Below, in pieces: positions 28,341-37,263 of a DNA stretch of 64,000 nucleotides. How positions within the stretch are numbered: position 1 is the first letter of the stretch; every line of letters starts with the position of its first letter. The notes under the pieces were generated by a model. It made no database searches and was not told the DNA's origin. It saw only the letters and a program-made list of their open reading frames with translations. The position numbers and the translations under genes were made by a program. The DNA is from Bernardetia sp. (GTDB taxonomy: Bacteria > Bacteroidota > Bacteroidia > Cytophagales > Bernardetiaceae), in NCBI GenBank assembly GCA_020630575.1, contig JAHDBD010000003.1:1-64000 (forward strand), in the 5' to 3' direction.

Positions 28341-28593
28341 ATTTGTTAGATGATAGATTACAGCTATTTTATAAGTGTTTTAGATAAACAACACTACAAG
28401 ACTATTAAACCTGTGCTTAAACAAACTCAATAGTAAATTGACTTAAATTCCTGTACTTAATAAACATAAGTAATTGTAAATACTAAATAGCTTGATAATA
28501 GTCTTTAAGACTTAATTAACCTGTTTCCAATTATTTTTTAGACGTGTTTTATTTTGACCAGCTACTTATTTGAATAAATATATCTATAAAAGA

Positions 28594-29874
28594 ATGAAAA
28601 ATACAGCTCAGGACTTTTCAAGAAATGAGAAAAAACAGCGTAGCAAAAATATCAATTGTTTAGTTTGTTTTCTGTTTGTTTTGATGAGTTTACTTTTTAT
28701 ACCTACTATTTATTTTTGCCTGTGGGGAAATCTATGTTATTGGTTAATTACTGTTATCTACCTATTGTCTGTTGTTATAATAAAACTCTGTTCAGGTATA
28801 AACTGTGCTGCTCATTGGCTTTTATTAGGATTCAGTATACTAGTTTTCTGCTTTTCTAGTAGTATTGGAATGAATAGTAATTTTTATTTTTTGTTCTTTA
28901 TACCTATCCTTTCAATTCCTTTTATATTGAACATTCGTTCAAAAAGATATATTATTTTTTATACTGTTTTTCCTATATTACTCACCTTGTTTTTGGCTTT
29001 ATTTCATTGTACTGTTTTTCCATTGGTACCACAAATAAACGATCGTTATGAAGAAAATCTGTTTGGGAAAGCAAATGTATTGATCTTATTCATTGTTTTA
29101 CCTGTCACAACTTTGGTGTTTATAAAATTGTATCAAGATATTTATGATAAACTTGTAATGTACAAAAAAATATTAATTGATAAGAATCAAGAGCTATCCA
29201 AAACTAATCAAGAGCTTGATAATTTTGTATATAGTATTAGCCATGATTTGCGTGCCCCTATCTCATCAATGTTAGGTTTAAATATTGTTTCTAAACTAGA
29301 AAATGATCCAACTAAACTTCAATATTACGAAAAACTTAAAGAAAAAAGTCTTTTAAAGCTAGACTATCTTATAAAAGATATCTTAGATTATTCTCGTAAT
29401 TCTCGCATTGAGGTTTCTGCTCAAAAAATAGATTGGCAAGAGTATGGTGAAGAGTTAGTAAAACAATTTGAATACGTACTAGAAGTAGAAAGCATAGAAA
29501 TAGAAATAGAAATCTCTCAAAAAACAGTGTTCTATACAGATTTATACAGGGTAGGAATTATTTTTAATATTTTAATTTCTAATGCATTGAGGTATTCAGA
29601 TAAATATAAAAAATATTCTTTTCTTAAAATAAAAGGAACTGTATACGAAAAAAAAATATGTCTATCATTTCAAGATAATGGTATTGGAATAGCCAAAGAG
29701 CATGAACACAGAATATTTGATATGTTTTATAGAGCTAGTGAAGAAAGCGAAGGCGCAGGTTTAGGGCTTTATATTCTGAAACAAGCATTAGAAAAGATAG
29801 ATGGAACAATAAAACTAGATTCAGAAATGGATATAGGCTCTCTTTTTTATATTGAGATACCAAATCTATTGTAG
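28594..29874 (+). CDS. Membrane sensor histidine kinase
   Basis: A 426-residue kinase with about six membrane segments in the first 190 residues and almost no periplasmic loop. A coiled linker, HisKA (YSISHDLRAPISSMLGLN) and an ATPase domain with NALRYSD, DNGIGIAKEHE and AGLGLYILKQAL follow. It senses through the membrane part or a partner; the signal is unknown. The frame is open from a TTG at 28570, but ATG 28594 is the more natural start, giving MKNTAQDF. There is no response-regulator gene next to it, so its partner lies elsewhere. Nearby transcription units are the GH26-like gene (ending in a terminator) and the beta-helix protein 444 bp downstream. Confidence 0.92.
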   Translation: MKNTAQDFSRNEKKQRSKNINCLVCFLFVLMSLLFIPTIYFCLWGNLCYWLITVIYLLSVVIIKLCSGINCAAHWLLLGFSILVFCFSSSIGMNSNFYFLFFIPILSIPFILNIRSKRYIIFYTVFPILLTLFLALFHCTVFPLVPQINDRYEENLFGKANVLILFIVLPVTTLVFIKLYQDIYDKLVMYKKILIDKNQELSKTNQELDNFVYSISHDLRAPISSMLGLNIVSKLENDPTKLQYYEKLKEKSLLKLDYLIKDILDYSRNSRIEVSAQKIDWQEYGEELVKQFEYVLEVESIEIEIEISQKTVFYTDLYRVGIIFNILISNALRYSDKYKKYSFLKIKGTVYEKKICLSFQDNGIGIAKEHEHRIFDMFYRASEESEGAGLGLYILKQALEKIDGTIKLDSEMDIGSLFYIEIPNLL

Positions 29875-30318
29875 ATTTTATTTAAGAGTAAGCTTTTACT
29901 TCTATTTATATTTGATTCATATCAAAGTAAATGCTAATAATTCATTCATATTATCATCAGTTATTTTAAATATCTAGTAGCTCTGACTTAAGAAAAATAA
30001 ATCCCCCTTTAAATACCTATTTTAAACTAGTCAGCACTGTAGATAAATAAATAATGGATACAATTAACTTTGGCTAGTTACTTAACAGCAAATAAATTAA
30101 ACTTTTAGTTCTTAAGTAATAATAGTGTTTCTTTTTGTATAATATTGTTTTTAGACATTCAACTTTAGTTTCTGTAACATTTATAATTAACCACTTTAGG
30201 CATTTAAAATAATCATTTCTTTTAAAAAACACAAATCAAAACTATTAATTTAAAAAATATTAGGTACACGTACTAAAATTATTTTCTAGTCTAATATCTT
30301 TACCCAATCCCCAAAATT
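29875..30318. other. 444-bp intergenic region
   Basis: AT-rich, with no gene or strong hairpin seen. No copy of the 21-bp repeat motif was found here, unlike the other two long intergenic regions of this cluster. Confidence 0.6.
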
Positions 30319-32646
30319 ATGAAAAAGACATATCTTTTTATTGTATTATTTTTAACGCTTGCAAGTTCTATAACAAGAGCTCAGATTGTAGAATCTCGTA
30401 GAAATGCAGCCAACTCCTTATGGGAAGCGTATGGTCGAAATGCAAGCAACCCTTCACAAATGCCTAGTGCTGTTCCATTGGATCCAGACTCAAATATAGA
30501 TCAAATAACAATATCGCCAACCTTTAACAACTTACAAACTGCATTAAATACACTTCTTAATAATAATGGTGGAATTTTAAAATTTAATAATTCTTCTTCA
30601 GTCAGTATTAAGTTTAACAATGTTATTCACCTTATCCCTTTATTTCGTAATAGAGATAAAGTAAGAACAATTGTAATTCAAGGAAAGAATATCACATTTG
30701 ATGGTCAAGATAAGACTAGTCTTTTCTTGGTCAGAGGTAATATTAGATTAGTAATTCAAGATGCAAAATTGTCAAATGCCAATTTTGAAGGAGAATCTCA
30801 AGCTAATATTAGAAGTATCCTTCGTTCTGGTGGTGGTGCTATAGAGATTGCACAAAAAGGAGATTTTTCTGCTTCTTTAAGAGTACGAAATTGTCAATTT
30901 ACAAACAATGGGGTGTCACATTTTAGAGGCATGGGTGAGAATCAAAATGGTGGAGCTATTAGAGTTAACTATAAGAGTACTGCAGAAATATTTGGTTGTA
31001 CATTTAGTAACAATAAGGCAGTTACAGGAGGAGCTATAGGAGGAACTTCAATTAAAAAGCTTATAATCATTGATAGTTTCTTTGACTCTAATTTGTCTAA
31101 TGGATATGAGTCAACTACAGGTTATATGAATGTAGTAGAAGGTGCTGGTGCTTTAAGAGTAGATAGAACACTCGAACCTATTGAAATTTATGGAACAAGT
31201 TTTACCCGAAATTCTGCAAATGTAAAAGCGTCAGTAATGCAAGTGTTTATAGCTCCAATATCTGGATCTTCACCAGGGTACCCTGCTGATAAACCAGCAC
31301 TAGTTATTGATAATTGTGAGTTTAAAAACAATACATACAATAACTATGTGGGTGTAAGCAATTTTAGAAGAGTTTTTTTCGCAGGATGTGTCATTTTTCA
31401 AGGAAGTAGAAATGCTACAATAAAGTTAACAAACTCGGTATTTAATAATAACGAAGTGGGTCAAGCTAATATTAGATTGATTAATAATTTTGAATTTGAT
31501 AACTGTATTTTTGCTAACACTAAATTTCTAAATATTGTGGATGCATCACAACAAGGAGCTGTTTTTTTACAAAAAATACCTAATTCAGGGTCATTTGATA
31601 ATTGTACCTTTTATAAAAATGAACCTAGAAATGGAAATATTGCCAATGATATTATGTTTTGGGAAAGTACAGTGCCATCAAGAGTTACATTAAATAAATC
31701 TATATTCTATCGTACTAATACTAGCTCAATAATTAAACAAGTAAGAGTTCCTTTAAGAGGTAGTGGTAACAATCAATACATACCTACTGTAAACATGTCT
31801 TTATTTGCTGAGGTATCTAATTTGGTATCAAATAAGACAAATCCAAATATATCGCCTAACAATATAGTAGATATGTGTTTAGGGTCAAATTCGTTGCCAG
31901 TAAATATAGGGGGACTTCCTGATTGTGGTACTGCTAATCCTCTTCCTCCAACTACTGGTGAAACATTTTTTGTGGTAAACAGAGAGACGGGTAAGAAACT
32001 AAGAACTAAAAGCAAAGTAGATGGAGATAACTTAGAATTAGTTCCAGAGTCTTGGTCGGGTGCTCCTACGAAGTGGCAAAAAGTAGATGCTGGAAATGGA
32101 TATTTCTACTTAAAAAATGTAGATAATAATATGTATTTTCGTCCAACTAATCATGATGATGGAAGTATATTAGTACAACGTCCTACTACATATAATGGTA
32201 CATTTACTCAATGGAAAGAAGTTAATGCGTCTGTTGGATATGTTTATCTACAGAATAGAGCTACAGGAGATTACTTCCGTCCTGAAACAGAAGATAATTA
32301 TTCAACTATCGTTCAAAAACCTACTAATTATAATGGTCCTTTTACTCAATGGAAACTTGTTCCAGTTAGTTCTAGTTCAAGAAAAATAAGTACTGTAGAA
32401 GAAGAAAAAGAAAACATTCTTGTCTATCCTAATCCATTAAAAGATGGTGATCTACACCTCCATGTTCCTGCTGATCAGACTTTTGACGTATCCATTTTTG
32501 ATCAACAAGGAAGACTCGTTTATGCTGTTCAAAAAGTGAATTATAATTTAAAGCTGAATCGCAATATTTTACCAAAATCAGGCTTATATATTATTCAATT
32601 AATATCTAAAAGAGGAGTAGAGAGAAAGAAATTATTAGTTGAATAA
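30319..32646 (+). CDS. Secreted right-handed beta-helix protein with ricin-type and T9SS domains
   Basis: A 775-residue exported protein. Signal peptide 1-22 (ending SITRAQ). Residues about 50-540 are a parallel beta-helix of the pectate-lyase type, with repeated short turns such as VRNCQFTNNGVSHF, IFGCTFSNNKAVTGGAIGG, IDNCEFKNNTYNNY and FDNCTFYKNEP. Such helices are found in polysaccharide lyases and hydrolases and in adhesins; no catalytic residues can be named. The C-terminus carries the same module pair as the GH16 and GH26 proteins: a three-lobed beta-trefoil (FRPTNHDDGS, QRPTTYNG, QKPTNYNG) and a T9SS sorting domain ending KKLLVE. Here the module is clearly diverged at DNA level, so it was not part of the recent conversion. 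Confidence 0.85.
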   Translation: MKKTYLFIVLFLTLASSITRAQIVESRRNAANSLWEAYGRNASNPSQMPSAVPLDPDSNIDQITISPTFNNLQTALNTLLNNNGGILKFNNSSSVSIKFNNVIHLIPLFRNRDKVRTIVIQGKNITFDGQDKTSLFLVRGNIRLVIQDAKLSNANFEGESQANIRSILRSGGGAIEIAQKGDFSASLRVRNCQFTNNGVSHFRGMGENQNGGAIRVNYKSTAEIFGCTFSNNKAVTGGAIGGTSIKKLIIIDSFFDSNLSNGYESTTGYMNVVEGAGALRVDRTLEPIEIYGTSFTRNSANVKASVMQVFIAPISGSSPGYPADKPALVIDNCEFKNNTYNNYVGVSNFRRVFFAGCVIFQGSRNATIKLTNSVFNNNEVGQANIRLINNFEFDNCIFANTKFLNIVDASQQGAVFLQKIPNSGSFDNCTFYKNEPRNGNIANDIMFWESTVPSRVTLNKSIFYRTNTSSIIKQVRVPLRGSGNNQYIPTVNMSLFAEVSNLVSNKTNPNISPNNIVDMCLGSNSLPVNIGGLPDCGTANPLPPTTGETFFVVNRETGKKLRTKSKVDGDNLELVPESWSGAPTKWQKVDAGNGYFYLKNVDNNMYFRPTNHDDGSILVQRPTTYNGTFTQWKEVNASVGYVYLQNRATGDYFRPETEDNYSTIVQKPTNYNGPFTQWKLVPVSSSSRKISTVEEEKENILVYPNPLKDGDLHLHVPADQTFDVSIFDQQGRLVYAVQKVNYNLKLNRNILPKSGLYIIQLISKRGVERKKLLVE

Positions 32647-32657
32647 ATTTAATAAGT

Positions 32658-32675
32658 TAGGGCAAACGCACAAAA
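32658..32675 (+). repeat. Solo MITE-end-like sequence
   Basis: TAGGGCAAACGCACAAAA matches the 18-bp terminal repeat of the element at 49256-49398 at 16 of 18 positions. No matching opposite end was found nearby, so this may be a lone remnant. Confidence 0.5.
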
Positions 32676-32682
32676 ATAAAAT

Positions 32683-32859
32683 TAGGAGTTACGCACTATA
32701 AACTTATATAATGTTATAATTTGCTTATAATCAACAGCTTAATGAGTTTTGGCAATTTTGTTTGATTGAAAACTTTAAATATAAAGGTCTAAGCAAAATC
32801 ATAAGTTGTTGAAAATTAAACATTTAAAAATTATGTAATATTAGGGTGCGTAACTCCTA
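32683..32859. mobile_element. 177-bp MITE-like element flanked by TA
   Basis: Perfect 12-bp inverted ends, GGAGTTACGCAC and GTGCGTAACTCC, each bordered by TA. The inside is AT-rich and non-coding. TA target duplication and short size point to a non-autonomous IS630/mariner-type element. It sits between the beta-helix gene and the Crp/Fnr gene, 85 bp before the latter, and may affect its promoter. Confidence 0.75.
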
Positions 32860-32944
32860 TAATTATTTAGAGCATTCCTTTATTATGCCTGTATTTTTAT
32901 GCGCAATAAAATTTATAATATTGAATACAAATAAATAAAAAATA

Positions 32945-33517
32945 ATGATTATTGATAAACTCGTTGAGACAGCAAATAAAATAACTCCAATATCTCAATC
33001 CAATATTGAGTTATTATTATTGTGTACAAGACAAGAAACACTTTCAAAAGGACAGTTTTTACTCAAAGAAGGTCAAGTTTGTAGTTATCTATTTTTCGTT
33101 GAAAGTGGATTTCTAAGAACTCATATCAATCATGACGGCAAAGAAATTAATACCAATTTTACATTTGAAGGAAAATTTACTTGTAACTTAAAAAGTTTTA
33201 AAAAAGAAAAACCATCGCATCTATCTATTTCGGCAGGTGAGAAAACAATAGTAACTATTTTTGATAAAAATTTACTACTTGAAATATGTTCTAAATCAGC
33301 AGATATAGAATCATTCTGTAGAAAAATATTAGCACTTCTAATCATAGAAAGTGAAGATCAACTAACCTTTTATAGACTAAATAAGCCTAAAGAAAGGTAT
33401 AATTTTCTAATTAATAATCATCCTGAGATTGTACAACGTATTTCTGTTTCGCAGCTATCATCATATATAGGTATATCTAGAGAAACTTTGAGTCGCATTA
33501 GAAAAAAAATAACTTAA
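32945..33517 (+). CDS. Crp/Fnr-family transcriptional regulator
   Basis: A 190-residue regulator with a cyclic-nucleotide-binding-type beta-roll in the first 120 residues (SKGQFLLKEGQVCSYLFFVESGFLRT). A long dimer helix follows, then a C-terminal helix-turn-helix (ISVSQLSSYIGISRETLSRIRKK). There is no cysteine cluster for an iron-sulphur centre, so it is not a canonical Fnr. The typical cAMP-binding residues are also not obvious, as is usual in Bacteroidota members. The stop is 9 bp before a perfect TGTGA-N6-TCACA site in front of the next gene, so this protein is the obvious candidate to bind there. Confidence 0.93.
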   Translation: MIIDKLVETANKITPISQSNIELLLLCTRQETLSKGQFLLKEGQVCSYLFFVESGFLRTHINHDGKEINTNFTFEGKFTCNLKSFKKEKPSHLSISAGEKTIVTIFDKNLLLEICSKSADIESFCRKILALLIIESEDQLTFYRLNKPKERYNFLINNHPEIVQRISVSQLSSYIGISRETLSRIRKKIT

Positions 33518-33525
33518 GCAGATTT

Positions 33526-33541
33526 TGTGATTTTTATCACA
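33526..33541. promoter_or_regulatory. Perfect CRP-type operator TGTGA-N6-TCACA
   Basis: TGTGA and TCACA halves are separated by TTTTTA. The centre lies about 35 bp before the -7 box at 33564. That puts it near -44 from the likely start of transcription, a class II activator position, and no -33 TTTG is present to compete. Likely ligand: the Crp/Fnr protein encoded just upstream (inference). Confidence 0.7.
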
Positions 33542-33563
33542 GGTAGAGATGAATTTAAATAGA

Positions 33564-33571
33564 TACTTTTG
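33564..33571 (+). promoter_or_regulatory. Bacteroidetes-type -7 box
   Basis: TACTTTTG fits the TAnnTTTG consensus. It lies 43 bp before the preferred ATG at 33614. The lack of a -33 element and the presence of the CRP-type site suggest activator-dependent transcription. Confidence 0.55.
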
Positions 33572-33613
33572 CGTAAGTTTAAAGAAATATTACTCTCATT
33601 ATTACATAATATT

Positions 33614-34555
33614 ATGATATTAAAAATAATAAAACCATTCCTGATACTTATTTTAATAACAACTAGTTCTTGTGAAGACGTGGACATAAATGAAAAAAAT
33701 ATGGAAGATAAACAAGTATTTAAATCTGAAAAGACTCTTAAATACCATCTTGCAAAAACACAATATTACCTTTGGTATCAACTATACGAAAGACCAATGA
33801 ATGAACAGCGTATTGCCAATCAAATGGATTTATTTATTGATGATGTTATTATAGAAAGTGCTACTGGTATTCTAAGGGGAAAGGAGAACTATCCTGAAAG
33901 ATTAAGTGTATATAAAGGATGGAAAAATGCGCATCACGTACAAAATATTTCATTAGTTACAAATAAGGAAGGTAAAAGTCAGATTATGGCAGATATTAGG
34001 TATCAAAATATTCAGCCAGATGGTAAAAAGGCTAGTTATACTTTGGACTATGTTATGGAATTTGAAGATTTTTCAAACAAACTTCCAAAATTAACTAAGG
34101 TCATAATTAAACCTACTGGAGAAACAGAGGATACATTTGAAGATGCATATCCAAATAATCGTATAAACTCTCTAATGCATTATTGGTTGTCAAATATGGA
34201 ACAATTAGATGGTAACGTTAAACCTTTTGAGGAGCTACTTACAGATGAATTTGAACTGAATTTTTCTACTGCACCAATAAAATCAATTGAAGAATTAGAA
34301 AATTGGTTAAATGGCACACCTAAACAATTAATACAAAGTAGTCATCATCCTGAGAATCTCATTGTAAAAACAATTAATGATACTACTTTTGAAGTCTCAG
34401 TAGTTTTTGATTGGTATGGAATTGCAAAAAACGGACAAAAAATGAAGGCAAAGACTCTTCACAACTGGGTTGTTATTGATAACCCAAATGAGAGATTTGC
34501 AAGAATAAGAAAAGTGGATGTAAAGCAAATTGAACCTCTATCTATAATAGAATAA
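33614..34555 (+). CDS. Lipoprotein with two SnoaL/NTF2-like domains
   Basis: A 313-residue lipoprotein. The frame is open from a TTG at 33569, but that codon overlaps the -7 box. ATG 33614 gives MILKIIKPFLILILITTSSC, a clean lipoprotein signal with lipidated Cys20, so this start is preferred. Two repeated halves follow (about 50-165 and 180-305). Each starts with a Tyr- or Trp-containing helix (TQYYLWYQLYE, INSLMHYWLSNMEQ) and has an acidic turn and strands like SnoaL/NTF2 folds. The second half ends with WVVIDNPNERFARIRKVDVK. No enzymatic residues can be named. It is the likely target of the Crp/Fnr regulator upstream. Confidence 0.6.
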   Translation: MILKIIKPFLILILITTSSCEDVDINEKNMEDKQVFKSEKTLKYHLAKTQYYLWYQLYERPMNEQRIANQMDLFIDDVIIESATGILRGKENYPERLSVYKGWKNAHHVQNISLVTNKEGKSQIMADIRYQNIQPDGKKASYTLDYVMEFEDFSNKLPKLTKVIIKPTGETEDTFEDAYPNNRINSLMHYWLSNMEQLDGNVKPFEELLTDEFELNFSTAPIKSIEELENWLNGTPKQLIQSSHHPENLIVKTINDTTFEVSVVFDWYGIAKNGQKMKAKTLHNWVVIDNPNERFARIRKVDVKQIEPLSIIE

Positions 34556-34596
34556 ATTATTCAATACTAGGTATAATTTATCAGCTCACATATTCA

Positions 34597-34636
34597 TAGA
34601 TAAATATGAATCAGACGGTTTTTAGATTGTCTGATT
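34597..34636 (+). repeat. 40-bp repeat, left copy
   Basis: An imperfect hairpin with CAGAC and GTCTG arms. It matches the reverse complement of 37175-37214 at 39 of 40 positions. The pair bounds 2.5 kb of transposon remnants and small genes. It may also act as terminator of the lipoprotein gene that ends at 34555. Confidence 0.85.
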
Positions 34637-34652
34637 TTTCTTTTTGGTAGTA

Positions 34653-34850
34653 TTAAATTTTGAGCGATTTCAAATATTTTAATTCTGTTTTCCTATTATA
34701 GTTTATGATAAAATAATACGTAAATAGGTAATGGTTGTAATATGATTTTGAGAAAAATAATGTCTTTCTTACAAACCTTCCTAATTTTTGTCTTAATGTA
34801 TTATTCCACCTTTCTACGTGATTAGTTTGCCCAGAATCTTTCCTACACTA
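34653..34850 (-). pseudogene. IS1-family transposase C-terminal remnant
   Basis: Minus-strand translation gives [16 protein letters not shown], then [18 protein letters not shown] and a YYFIINYN segment. This is the conserved C-terminal block of IS1 InsB-type transposases. A stop (TAG) lies just before it in frame and there is no start, so only the last 60 or so codons survive. Confidence 0.85.
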
Positions 34851-34921
34851 TGGTGTTTTCCTGTTTTAATAGTCTTTCTAAAAATCAGAGTACGTAGTAC
34901 TCCTTAGAAACCTACACCATT

Positions 34922-35308
34922 TTTGATTATTCAAAATTTTCTTTAATACATATTAAACTTACTGATGCAGAAATTACAGACCAAAATTTTGGAGAATATA
35001 TAATGAAAGTAGGAAAAATTTATGAAAAAGATGTTATGCAATTATTCTAGATGTAATTGACACAAAATATGTAAGTACAAAACATCGTATTATGCAAGGA
35101 AATTCCTTGAAATTAAACAAAAAAATGTAGTTAGTTTCTACTTCAAATAGCAATTATTGCTCCTTCAGTTTTGCAAAGAATGCTTTTGGAAGCTATTTTT
35201 ATGATAAAACCTTACCCAATTAAAGTAAAAGTATGTAAAAATAAAGACGAGGCAACTGAATGGATAAATAGACTTTTAAAAAATGAAAATACACATATAG
35301 AAAAATAA
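34922..35308 (+). pseudogene. Decayed tandem copy of the STAS-like gene
   Basis: Translated fragments in shifting frames (FDYSKFSLIHIKLTDAEITD, DVIDTKYVSTKHRIMQGN, IAIIAPSVLQRMLLEAIFM) line up in order with the intact protein at 35312. The copy ends at a stop 3 bp before the start of the intact gene, so this is a tandem duplication of which one copy has decayed by frameshifts and a stop. Confidence 0.85.
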
Positions 35309-35311
35309 AAA

Positions 35312-35725
35312 ATGACAAAAAATAAACCTTATGGGATTTTTGATTATTCAGAGCTTCCCCTTGTAAAAATACAACTCACTGGAGAAGCGGTAACTGACCA
35401 AAACTTTGATGAATATTTGAAAGAATTTGCTGCTATTTCTCAAAAATCAGAACGTTATATTTCTCTTTTAGATGCTTCAAAAGTATCTTATTTATCAGCA
35501 AAATATAGAATTTTACAAGGAAAATATTTAGAAGAAAACATAGAACGTATTGCCAAACAAGCTATTGCAGTCATATTTATAGCTCCTTCATTTCTGCATA
35601 GAACAATGTTAAAAGCTATTTTTTTGGTTAAAGAATATCCTAGTCTTGTTTTTATTGTTTCTAGCAAAGAAGAAGGAATGGAAAAAGTAAATGAACTTTT
35701 AGCAGAAGAAAAAAACAACTCTTAA
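35312..35725 (+). CDS. STAS/SpoIIAA-like small protein
   Basis: A soluble 137-residue protein beginning YGIFDYSELPLVKIQLTGEAVTD. It has the pattern of proteins that carry a short beta/alpha STAS-like fold (residues about 12-125; FISLLDAS-like strand YISLLDASKV, then a helix and AVIFIAPSF). These often modify or sense phosphorylation or lipids, but no specific role can be given. It follows directly on a decayed paralogue and is followed after 15 bp by an IS66 remnant. The frame is intact and shows normal use of codons. Confidence 0.6.
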   Translation: MTKNKPYGIFDYSELPLVKIQLTGEAVTDQNFDEYLKEFAAISQKSERYISLLDASKVSYLSAKYRILQGKYLEENIERIAKQAIAVIFIAPSFLHRTMLKAIFLVKEYPSLVFIVSSKEEGMEKVNELLAEEKNNS

Positions 35726-35739
35726 ACAAGAAAAATTTC

Positions 35740-36728
35740 TGTCCTTGTAAGCCTATTTATAGAGAATATCGCCAGTTTAAAAATATTTGTACGTGGTCAT
35801 CATCAAAAAGCTGATTTTCCTCCTTCTATTCAGTTTGGTGCAGATATTACGACTCTCGTTAGTTATTTTAATGTATTTCAATATTTTCCTTATGCTCGTT
35901 TAGAACTTTTATTTAAGCATGTTTTTCATATTTCTATCAGCCAGAGAAGTATTCAAAATTTACTTACCAAAGCAGCTCAAAAAATAAATCCTTTCTATGA
36001 AACTATTTTTGAGGAAGTTAAGAAAGCTCGTTATGTAGGCTCAGATGAAACAGGCGCAAAAGTAAATGGAGAAAAATGGTGAATATGTGTGTGGCAAAAT
36101 ATACACAATACATTCATAAAAGCTACTGAAAGTCATGGTTTTGACACCATTGAAGATACTTTTCCAAAAGGTTTACCTACTGCTTGTATTGGTTCTGAAC
36201 GTTGGGCTGCTCACTTAAAAACAGTTTCTAAAAGTAAACAACTCTGTTTTCCTCATCTACTAAGAGAATTAATTTTTTTAGACGAAAGTGAAAAAAGTAA
36301 ATGGACTACCCAATTTAAAGCACTTCTAAAAGAAGAATTGCAACTTAGAAAAGAAGCCGTAGAAAAACAAAAACCATTTACAAAATAGAACTTACCAACT
36401 AGAAAATCAACTCAACTAATTATTAGCACAACAAATTGATAAAAAGAAATTTAAAAAAACCTTTACATTTCAAAAATCAATGATAAAACACTGTAATAAT
36501 TTGTTTACTTTTCTCTACGACTTAGAAGTTCCTCTTGACAATAATGCTTCAGAAAAAGCTATCCGAAATATAAAGGTAAAACAAAAAATATCGGGGCAAT
36601 TCAAATCAAGACAGCATAATTTTTACAAACTACGTTCTGTAATAGATACACTTAGAAAAAGAAAACTTGATATTTTCTTTTTACTAAAAGCTATGCTATC
36701 AATCCAACCACAAAATTTACCTGAGTAG
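35740..36728 (+). pseudogene. IS66-family transposase remnant
   Basis: The chain ADITTLVSYFNVFQYFPYARL, VGSDETGAKVNGEKW, CFPHLLREL and then VPLDNNASEKAIRNIKVKQK is the DDE_Tnp_IS66 domain in order. It is broken by a TGA after NGEKW (36080), by a TAG at 36386 and by a stop and frame change near 36390-36480. The second catalytic Asp appears replaced by Glu (GSERWAAHLKT, where the family has SDRW). The N-terminal zinc-finger part is missing or unrecognisable. Inactive. Confidence 0.92.
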
Positions 36729-36840
36729 TTACTTTTGATATAACTATAGTTTTTTTGCTACCCAACTACTTAAACGTGATTCTTGAAAGCGAGTATGATA
36801 CTAAAATCAATATTAAATTGCACTAATAAATAATTGTAGC

Positions 36841-37086
36841 TTACTCTTTAGAGTGAGAAAATGTACCAAATGCTTCAGCGTTCGGCTGATAGACAAAAAT
36901 AAATTTATAGGGCAAAATAGATTTTATTTTGGTATGAGTAGCGTTTTTATTGGTGTAAAACATCTGTTTACGAGTAACTTTTGCATCAAAAATTTCTAGT
37001 GAATCTTTAAATTCGTCTTGATTTAGACCACTAAGGTTCCCAAATTTGGAGTCTACTTTGGGAATAGTTAAAATTGCATTTTGCAT
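36841..37086 (-). CDS. Hypothetical 81-residue protein
   Basis: A short frame starting MQNAILTIPKVDSKFGNLSGLNQDEFKDSLEIF and ending in polar residues. No family, signal peptide or membrane segment is recognised. It lies inside the segment bounded by the 40-bp inverted copies and between an IS66 remnant and a large surface-protein gene, so it may be cargo or chance. The acidic, lysine-rich composition is protein-like. Confidence 0.4.
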   Translation of the reverse strand: MQNAILTIPKVDSKFGNLSGLNQDEFKDSLEIFDAKVTRKQMFYTNKNATHTKIKSILPYKFIFVYQPNAEAFGTFSHSKE

Positions 37087-37174
37087 TTACAAAAATAATA
37101 TTTTCAAAGTGGTTTTTTTGTAAAACAAAACATAAGAAACAAATGTGATAATCTTTACTCATTAAAAAAGTATG

Positions 37175-37214
37175 AATCAGACAATCTAAAAACTGTCTGA
37201 TTCATATTTATCTA
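37175..37214 (-). terminator. Hairpin terminator and right copy of the 40-bp repeat
   Basis: TATGAATCAGACA and TGTCTGATTCATA form a 13-bp stem 50 bp after the stop of the minus-strand gene at 37264, so it should terminate that gene. It matches the reverse complement of 34597-34636 with one difference in 40. Confidence 0.8.
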
Positions 37215-37263
37215 AAACTTGTAAAACTATTTCATAATTTCATTAACATAGAAAAAATTAAAC

